Of a DNA stretch of 64,000 bases, positions 57,796-64,000 are shown one piece after another. The DNA comes from Megascapheus bottae (lineage: Eukaryota > Chordata > Mammalia > Rodentia > Geomyidae): the NCBI GenBank assembly GCA_024803745.1, contig JANJXV010000013.1:14133501-14197500 (forward strand), written 5' to 3'. The translations under genes were made by a program, and so were the position numbers. Each line of letters starts with the position of its first letter. The first letter of the stretch is position 1. The notes under the pieces were generated by a model. It ran no database searches and had not been told where the DNA came from. It saw only the letters and a program-made list of their open reading frames with translations.

Positions 57796-58756
57796 CATAG
57801 AAAATTATAGTCCTCATAGACCTTTCCCCCAGTTCATAAGACAAACATTACATAAAGCCATACTGTAATGAGAAAAATCAGAACATGTCATAGTGGCAAT
57901 ACTGCTGACGTGCAGTACTTGAATTTTGCCCAATTTTCCCTCCTTTGTACTTTTCCTGGTCTAGCTTAAAGCCAGGACAGCCCACACTGTACACAGTGTC
58001 ATGTTCCATCTCTTTCATCCACCAACCTATGGTAGCTCCTTCTGCCTCTCCTGGCCACGATGCTTCTGAGGAGTCCAAGTTGTGTTGTAGAAGGCCCTGC
58101 CCCCAACATTTGGGCTTGTCTACTGTGTCCACAGCAGAGTGAGATGGGGGTGGTATCTGCTGAGGTCATGTAGTCACTGCCATGCCCTTGGTGCCTCCCA
58201 GCAGCCAATCTGGTCTGCTCATGTACCCCTGAAGTTAAGCTGGGTGTGCTAGATGTCACCACTGGAAAACTGCAAGTGTTCATCTCAATAGTAGAGCACT
58301 TATCTAGCACACATCTGGTTTAATGTGGGGAGATACTGAAGCTGCTTTTTGTTTAACTTACTGTGGTTTGACCTTGTCTTCAAGCTTATTAGGCACGCAC
58401 TCCCACTTGAGCCAGCCTCATCCCGTGTGAAGTTGTTTGAAATGTATTTAGCTCTATAGAGTTTCATAGCCACCGCAATGGCGCTTGCTTTCTAATTTTT
58501 GTGTGTAGCTTTCTTGTTCTTGTACATCTGTATTAATTGGTATCCTCCAATGAGAAAGAACCCTTTCCCTCATTTACTCAGTAACTTATATTAGTTTGAA
58601 CATAACAATGTTACTCAGTGAGTTATAATTTAGGACCAACAGTTCATTCTGTTGCTCAGATTAGCCCATATTTGGCTACTCTTCCAGCATTGTTCCCATT
58701 ATTTCTTGAGCATCTTCTTACTTCTTCACCTTAAGATTTTTTTTTTTTTTTTAAAA

Positions 58757-58998
58757 AGAGCCGGGCACAGTGGCTCACGCCTATAATCCTAGCTCCTCAG
58801 GAGACTGAGATCCAAGGATCAAGGTTCAGAGCCAGCCAGGGAATTAAAGGACCTGAGACTCTTATCTCCAGTTAACCTCTAGAAAATGGGAAGTGGGGCT
58901 TGGCTCAAGGGTAGGACGGTAGCCTTGAGCTAAAGAGCTCAGAGACAACATCCAGGCCAAGTTCAAGCCCCATGACCCACCCCAAAAAAAAAAAAAAA
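58757..58998 (+). mobile_element. B1-Geo composite SINE
   Basis: GCCGGGCACAGTGGCTCACG keeps the most 7SL/Alu-like start in the window. The right arm ends GTTCAAGCCCCATGACC. Confidence 0.88.
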
Positions 58999-59199
58999 TG
59001 TTGTTCAAGGCTCTGCCACCTTTCACTGTACTAGCCGTGGCATCATCCATTTCTCCCAGAAGATCCTGGCTCCTTTTATGGAATAAGTCCCAGTGGCATA
59101 TTGACGCTCAGAAACCAAAATCTAACACTCATTGGTACTTAGGCATCATTGTTTCTGGGCCTCCAAGCAGACTGAATCAGGAAACAAATTTGTATTTTA

Positions 59200-59236
59200 A
59201 CACACACACAAACACACACAACACATACACATCTAC
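59200..59236 (+). repeat. (CA)n microsatellite
   Basis: Interrupted CACACA run. Confidence 0.9.
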
Positions 59237-59366
59237 ATCTGGTTTTGTATGTCCCGCTGAATATTGAGGCCTGCAGTCTAGTCCAAGACCATGAGCTTTT
59301 ACTGCATTTTTCAAACCACTATTTTTCTGCTATTGCTCCCCTCTCTCTCCCTCCCACCCTCTCTCT

Positions 59367-59560
59367 TGCCAGTCCTGGAGCTTGAACTCAGGGCCTGAGC
59401 ACTGTCTTGGGCTTTCTTAAGGCTAGGGCTCTATCACTTGAGCCACAGCACCACTTCCAGCTTTTTTTTTTTTTTCTATATATGTGGTACCAAGGAATGC
59501 AAACCCAGGTCTTCATGCATGCTAGGCAAGCACTCTACCATTAGGTCAAACTCCCGGCCC
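59367..59560 (-). mobile_element. IDL-Geo-type SINE
   Basis: TTGCCAGTCCTGGAGCTTGA through GGTCAAACTCCCGGCCC, adjoining a CT-rich run. Confidence 0.88.
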
Positions 59561-60049
59561 TACTGTTTCTCATGCTGTGTCTTTTTTATACGTGATGGTT
59601 GGTCTTCCAGTAGAGGTTCTGAGTCTTCAGTCTTGGAGGTCTAAGTAAGTGCTTTTTCCAGGTTTGCCTTGCCAGACCTCCCGGGTCATGTTTAGCCCAT
59701 TTCCTGTGCTTCCATCATATCCTGGCATTGCTAAGCTCACTGCTCTCTATGTCTGTCTTTGTCAGTAGTATGTTAGCTCCAAGGAGGCCAAATGCTGAAC
59801 CACAGGGCTTATTTTTCCCAGTTCCAGCAATAATAGATGCCCCAAGAGTACTTAGATGGATGAGGTTGGGGGTAAAAGGGGTCTGCAGCCTGTGTACATT
59901 GTGCAGTGGGCCCTGAGACAGAACAGTGTCTCAGTGTCATTTGCTTAGAATACTTGTATTTCAGGCCAGGCATTGGGACCTAACAGGATTGGAGCTTGAA
60001 CCAAACAGCAAAATGAGGCCCCGAACCTTATTGTTCAAAGAAAATATTA

Positions 60050-60202
60050 AGCCAGGCATGGTGGGACATGCTTAAATGTAATAGTCTTACTGTTCAAAGG
60101 AAAACACCTTGAGCCACCACACATGGTGGTAGATACCTGTAATCCTCAGGAGGCTAAGGCTGAGAGAGCTGAAGGTCAAGGCCAACATGAGCTAAAAGAA
60201 AA
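60050..60202 (+). mobile_element. B1-like remnants
   Basis: GCCAGGCATGGTGGGACATGC and GGTGGTAGATACCTGTAATCC are starts of two decayed B1-like monomers. Confidence 0.55.
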
Positions 60203-60217
60203 GCCACATGTATTTCT

Positions 60218-60425
60218 TTTTTTTTTTTTTTTTTTTTTTTGCCAGTCCTGGGCTTGAGCTCAGGGCCTGAGCACTGTCCTTGGACTTTCTCAAGGCTAGA
60301 GCTCTACCACTTGAGCCTTAGCACCACTTCCGGCTTTCTTCTACGTATGTGGTACCAAGGAATCGAACCCGGGTCTTCATGCATGCTAGGCAAGCACTTT
60401 AACCACTCGGCCAAACTCCCGGCCC
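60218..60425 (-). mobile_element. Young IDL-Geo-type SINE with perfect target-site duplication
   Basis: The complete reverse element has a T-run of about 23. It is flanked by identical 15-base repeats GCCACATGTATTTCT at 60203-60217 and 60426-60440. Perfect duplications and low divergence indicate a recent insertion. Confidence 0.96.
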
Positions 60426-60554
60426 GCCACATGTATTTCTAAGACAATCATTGGAACCAAGATAATAGAAAATGAGTCAATGAAAAATGAAAGTGAAGCG
60501 CAAGTAGGAAGAAAAAATATAAAAATGATACATTTTTTTACAAATTAACTGAGG

Positions 60555-60690
60555 CCAGGTACTAGGAGGGGAAAACGGGGAAGTGAAGGAAGGAATGACA
60601 TTGTCCAAAAGAATTGTACCCATTACCTGACTTTTTAAATGGTAACTTCTCTATACAACACTTTAATAACAAAATTATACTTATAAAAAA
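60555..60690 (+). mobile_element. L1-type 3' end, forward
   Basis: GGAATGACATTGTCCAAAAG, TGTACCCATTACCTGACTT and a terminal AAAATTATACTTATAAAAAA match the reverse complement of the 18117 copy. Confidence 0.65.
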
Positions 60691-60692
60691 TC

Positions 60693-60948
60693 TGAGGGCA
60701 ATGGGCCAATGACTCATGCCCATAATCCTAGCTACTTAGGTAGCTAAGAGCTGAAGATCATGGTTCAAAGCTAGCCTAGGCACTAAAGTCCCGTGAGAGT
60801 CGTATCTCCACTTAACTACTAGAAAACTGAAAATGGTGCCTTGGCTCAAAGGGGCAGAGCTCAAAGGGCCTTGTGTTGAAGAGCTCAGGGACAGTGCCCA
60901 AGCCCAAAGTAAAAGCCCCACAACTGCCCCCCCCCCCAAAAAAAAGTT
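60693..60948 (+). mobile_element. B1-Geo composite SINE
   Basis: CCAATGACTCATGCCCATAAT through the right arm, ending in a C-run and A-run. Confidence 0.83.
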
Positions 60949-60949
60949 A

Positions 60950-61145
60950 AGGAGTTGGGAATGTGGCTTAGTGGTAGAGTATACATGAAGCCCTGGATTT
61001 AATCCCTCAGTATCACATAAACAGAAAAAGCCAGAAGTGGTGCTATGGACCAAGTGGTAAAGTACTAGCCTTGAGTAAAAGAAGCTCAGGGACACTGCCT
61101 AGGCCCTGAGTTCAAGCCCCAGGAATGACAAAGATAGAGAAATAC
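60950..61145 (+). mobile_element. IDL-Geo-type SINE
   Basis: GGGAATGTGGCTTAGTGGTAG through GTTCAAGCCCCAGGAATGAC; part of the left arm is deleted. Confidence 0.83.
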
Positions 61146-61151
61146 AGAGAG

Positions 61152-61340
61152 GCCAGACACTGGTGGCTCACCTGTAATTCGAGCTATTGAGTTCAAAGCC
61201 AACCCAGGGAGCAAAGGCCATGAGACTCTTAGCTCCAATTAACCAGCAAAAAACTGGCACTGGAGCTGTAGCTCAAGTGGTAGAATATAAGCCTTGAGCA
61301 AAAAAGGCTCAGGGATAGTATCAGACTGGCACACTCAAAA
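61152..61340 (+). mobile_element. B1-Geo composite SINE, both arms shortened
   Basis: GACACTGGTGGCTCACCTGT and CTGTAGCTCAAGTGGTAGAA. Confidence 0.78.
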
Positions 61341-61344
61341 ACAG

Positions 61345-61455
61345 AAGAGGGATTGGTATTGAGCACAGAGGCAAATCCCTATAATCCCAGCACTCAAGGA
61401 TGAGCCATGAGTTCTAGGATAGCCCGGCCTACATAGCAAAACTTTGTATCAAGAT
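61345..61455 (+). mobile_element. B1-like monomer
   Basis: CCCTATAATCCCAGCACTCAAGG is a classic rodent B1 core. Confidence 0.7.
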
Positions 61456-61503
61456 TGTGTGTTGCCCAGTGGTTACATACTTGCCTCGCTTGCACTAGGC
61501 ACC

Positions 61504-61506
<3 letters not shown>

Positions 61507-61583
<77 letters not shown>

Positions 61584-61585
61584 TG
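61507..61585 (+). repeat. (TA)n(CA)n microsatellite
   Basis: About 28 TA units followed by about 10 CA units. Confidence 0.98.
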
Positions 61586-61602
61586 CTCGTACAGGAAAGG
61601 AT

Positions 61603-61712
61603 GGGCAGAGTCTCATTGTATAGCTCAGGCTGACCTGGCTCTCATGTGACCTTTGCTGACCACAAACTCTGACCCATCTTCCTCTGCCTCAGAAAGTACT
61701 GAATCACAATAT
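61603..61712 (-). mobile_element. B1-like remnant, reverse
   Basis: AGTCTCATTGTATAGCTCAGGC and CTTCCTCTGCCTCAGAAAGTAC. Confidence 0.6.
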
Positions 61713-61792
61713 CTTAAAGTGTCAGAAAAGAATAACCCATTCTCATCTGTGATTAGAGATACAAATTTTCCAAGTAAAAATCAAGCTAAAGC

Positions 61793-62190
61793 AGGGAGTT
61801 TGGCCTAGTGTTAGAGTGCTTTCCTAGCCTGCACGAAGACCCAGGTTCAATTCCATGGTACCACATACATAGAAAAAAGCAAGGGGTGGGGGGGCTGGAG
61901 AGTAGCCTAGTGGTAGTGTGCTTGCCTAGCATGCACACAGTCCTGGGTTCGATTCTGGGGTACCATATAGAAAAGGCTGCAAGTGGTGGTGTTGCTCAAG
62001 TGGCAGGGCGCTAGCCTTGAGCAAAATATGTCCAAGGACAGTGCCCAGGCCCTGAGTTTAAGCCCCAGGAATAGCAAAAAGAAAAAAAAAGCTGGAAGTG
62101 GTGCTGTGGCTCAAGTGGTAGAGCTCTAGCCTTGAGAAAGCCCAAGGACAGTGCTCAGCCCTGATTTCAAGCTCTAGGACTGACAACAAA
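61793..62190 (+). mobile_element. IDL-Geo-type SINE split by another copy
   Basis: The outer left arm (61793-61885) and outer right arm (about 62090-62190) are separated by a complete IDL-Geo copy at about 61893-62088, inserted at the A-rich linker of the outer copy. Confidence 0.82.
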
Positions 62191-62199
62191 AAACATAAT

Positions 62200-62440
62200 C
62201 AAAGCCGGGTGCGGTGGCTCATGCCGGTAACCTAGCTACCCAGGAGGCTGAGATCTGAGGATCAAGGTGAAAAGCCAACTCAGGCACTAAAGTCTGTGAG
62301 GCTCATCTGCAATTAGCCACCAGAAGACAAGAAGTAGTGCTGTTGCTCAAGAGGTGGGGCAATAGCCTTGAGCTAAAGAGCTCAGGGACAGCGCCCAGGC
62401 CCAGAGTTCAAGTACCACAACCAAAAAAAAAGCTGAAAGT
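62200..62440 (+). mobile_element. B1-Geo composite SINE
   Basis: GCCGGGTGCGGTGGCTCATG through GTTCAAGTACCACAACC plus A-run. Confidence 0.87.
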
Positions 62441-62624
62441 ATCCTGTGATCACATAAGGTTAATTCAAGCCGTGCAAGGCTCAGTCAGGAAACTACTGAT
62501 GTGATCCACATCAAGAACATGTTATTTAAATGTACAGAGACTGTTGGTTTTCTTATTTTTACAATTATGACTACTGAAGAGGATCCTTATTTTTAGAATA
62601 TGGATGTTAAAGGATTTGCAAAGG

Positions 62625-62820
62625 GGCCAGGAGCGTAGCCTATTGGTAGAGTGCTCACTTAGCATGCATAAAGCCCTAAGTTCGATTCCTCGGTACCACA
62701 TACACAGAAAAAGCCAGAAGTGGTGCTGTGACTCAAGTGGTAGAGTGCTAGTCTTGAGCACAAAGAGGCTCAGAAACAGGGCCCAGACTGTGAGTTCAAG
62801 TCCCACAACTAACAAAAAAT
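62625..62820 (+). mobile_element. IDL-Geo-type SINE
   Basis: GGGGCCAGGAGCGTAGCCTA through GTTCAAGTCCCACAACTAAC. Confidence 0.87.
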
Positions 62821-62857
62821 TTCAAAGATTTCAGGAAATTTTGATATATAGGCACAC

Positions 62858-62859
62858 AT

Positions 62860-62902
<43 letters not shown>
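62858..62902 (+). repeat. (CA)n microsatellite
   Basis: About 20 CA units. Confidence 0.98.
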
Positions 62903-62907
<5 letters not shown>

Positions 62908-63177
62908 TAAACACTGAGGAAGTCTGAAGGGAGGACATACAGAAATTCTTCGTATTTTTAGGACCTCTTAGTCTAGAATTATTTCAAAAAAAGTGTATGT
63001 GTGTTTCTATGTTACTGGTGATTGAATTAGGCCAGCACTCTGACACTTGAGCTATACTTCAAGGATAAAATAAAGTTTTGAAATAGAAGATCAGATATAT
63101 CAGTGAATGCTGAGAAGGCATTCCATTAAGTTCTGCAGTTCTGAAATTAAAGCTCTGAGTTAAAAATTATTTTAAGC

Positions 63178-63378
63178 CAGGGCCAGGAGTTTGGCCTAGT
63201 GGTTAAAGTGCTTGCCTAGCATGCATGAAGACCCGGGTTCAATTCCTCGGTACCACATACATAGAAAAAAGCCGGAAGTGGTGCTGAGGCTCAAGTGGTA
63301 GAGCTCTAGCCTTGAGAAAGTCCAAGAACAGGGCTCAGGCCCTGAGCCCAAGCCCAGGACTGGCAAAGAAAAAAAAAT
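63178..63378 (+). mobile_element. IDL-Geo-type SINE
   Basis: Little-diverged copy of the TGGTTAAAG/GCTGAGGCTC subfamily. Confidence 0.9.
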
Positions 63379-63385
63379 TTATTTA

Positions 63386-63632
63386 AAGCCAGGTGCGGTG
63401 GTTCACGTCTGTAATCCTAGCTACTCAGGAGGCTGAGATCAGAGGATTGTGGTTCAAAGTCAGCCCAGGCACGAAAGTCCATAAGGCTCTTATCTCCAAG
63501 TAACCACTAGATAAACTGAAGTGGCACTATGTCTCAAGGGGTAGGGCGGTAGCCTTGAGCTGAAGAACGCAGGGACAACACTCAGGCCCAGAGTTCAAGC
63601 CCCTACAACAGACACACACACAAAATAAAAAC
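63386..63632 (+). mobile_element. B1-Geo composite SINE
   Basis: GCCAGGTGCGGTGGTTCACG through GAGTTCAAGCCCC plus CA-rich tail. Confidence 0.88.
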
Positions 63633-63642
63633 ACCTAACATG

Positions 63643-63893
63643 CAGCCTGGCGCTGGTGGTTCACACCTTTAATCCTAGCAATTCAGGAAGCTGAGATCTG
63701 AGGATCATGATTCAAAACCAGCCCAAGGCAAGAAAGGCTGTGAGACTCATCTCTAGTGAGCCCCCAGAAAACCAGAAGTGGAACTGTGGCTCAAAGAGGT
63801 AGAGCAGGAACCTTGAGCAAGACTCATTAGGAACAGTGCCTAGACCCTGAGTTCAAGCCCCATGACTGACCAAAACATAAATAAATAAAAGAA
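63643..63893 (+). mobile_element. B1-Geo composite SINE
   Basis: GCTGGTGGTTCACACCTTTAATCC through GCCCCATGACTGACC plus AAAT tail. Confidence 0.88.
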
Positions 63894-63902
63894 AGAAATG
63901 GA

Positions 63903-64000
63903 AGCTTAGCATGGTGATATGATTCTCTAATTTAGAATATGAAAGCAAGAGGACTGCCATGAGTTCAAGGGTATAGTGAGATCTTGCCTCAAAACATTTT
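63903..64000 (+). mobile_element. B1-like monomer, runs off the window
   Basis: GCTTAGCATGGTGATATGAT and GAGTTCAAGGGTATAGTGAGATC keep the B1 order. Confidence 0.5.

Larger units (their letters stand above)
56491..64000. other. Intergenic DNA downstream of CLPB
   Basis: No coding exon or RNA gene was recognised. 56491-57420 is GC-richer unique sequence, with a short G-rich run near 57030-57050. 57790-58740 is AT-richer and partly looks like decayed ancient repeat. From 58.76 kb to the end, SINEs and microsatellites cover most of the DNA. In human the next gene in this direction is, from memory, PHOX2A; nothing of it is seen here. Confidence 0.7.

Overview
The window is mammalian nuclear DNA. 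It carries the 3' half of CLPB (SKD3), which encodes a mitochondrial ankyrin/AAA+ protein disaggregase, on the + strand. Eleven coding exons between 21303 and 56428 join in one continuous frame. They encode the C-terminal 418 residues: the end of the last ankyrin repeat, the linker, the complete Hsp100/Clp-type AAA+ module and the C-terminal small domain. A stop codon and a closely following AATAAA end the gene. The N-terminal part (mitochondrial targeting region and earlier ankyrin repeats) was not found and should lie upstream of base 1.

The interspersed repeats point to a rodent of the superfamily Geomyoidea (kangaroo rats, pocket mice, pocket gophers). Most SINE copies have a left arm resembling tRNA-Ala/ID elements and a right arm with its own tRNA-like boxes. 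This fits my recollection of IDL-Geo, described as restricted to Geomyoidea. A second family joins a 7SL/B1-like left arm to the same right arm. The taxonomic call rests on memory of that family and should be checked against a repeat library.

Layout: 1-21302 is intron, with SINEs, a long CT tract (8.65-8.86 kb), a repeat-free candidate enhancer (13.4-13.9 kb), a dense same-orientation SINE pile (16.3-20.9 kb) and an antisense L1 ORF2 fragment (18.95-19.7 kb). 21303-21400 is the first visible CLPB exon. 21401-49345 holds four more exons separated by introns of up to 10.7 kb, with candidate regulatory blocks, SINEs and an inverted duplication just before the exon that completes Walker A. 49346-56428 holds the last seven exons, mostly compact. 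56429-64000 is the very short 3' UTR followed by repeat-rich intergenic DNA, where SINEs between 60.7 and 63.9 kb all point the same way.

No second protein-coding gene, functional RNA gene, CRISPR array or prokaryote-type system is visible. The most notable items are: the inverted duplication (41897-42292 with 42797-43194); a 102-base intron that is open in frame, so that its retention would add 34 residues; a paired-type homeodomain palindrome next to an exon; several repeat-free blocks that look like conserved enhancers; and the modular, nested SINE architecture. I ran no alignments. Homology statements come from recognising the sequences, and human CLPB comparisons are from memory.
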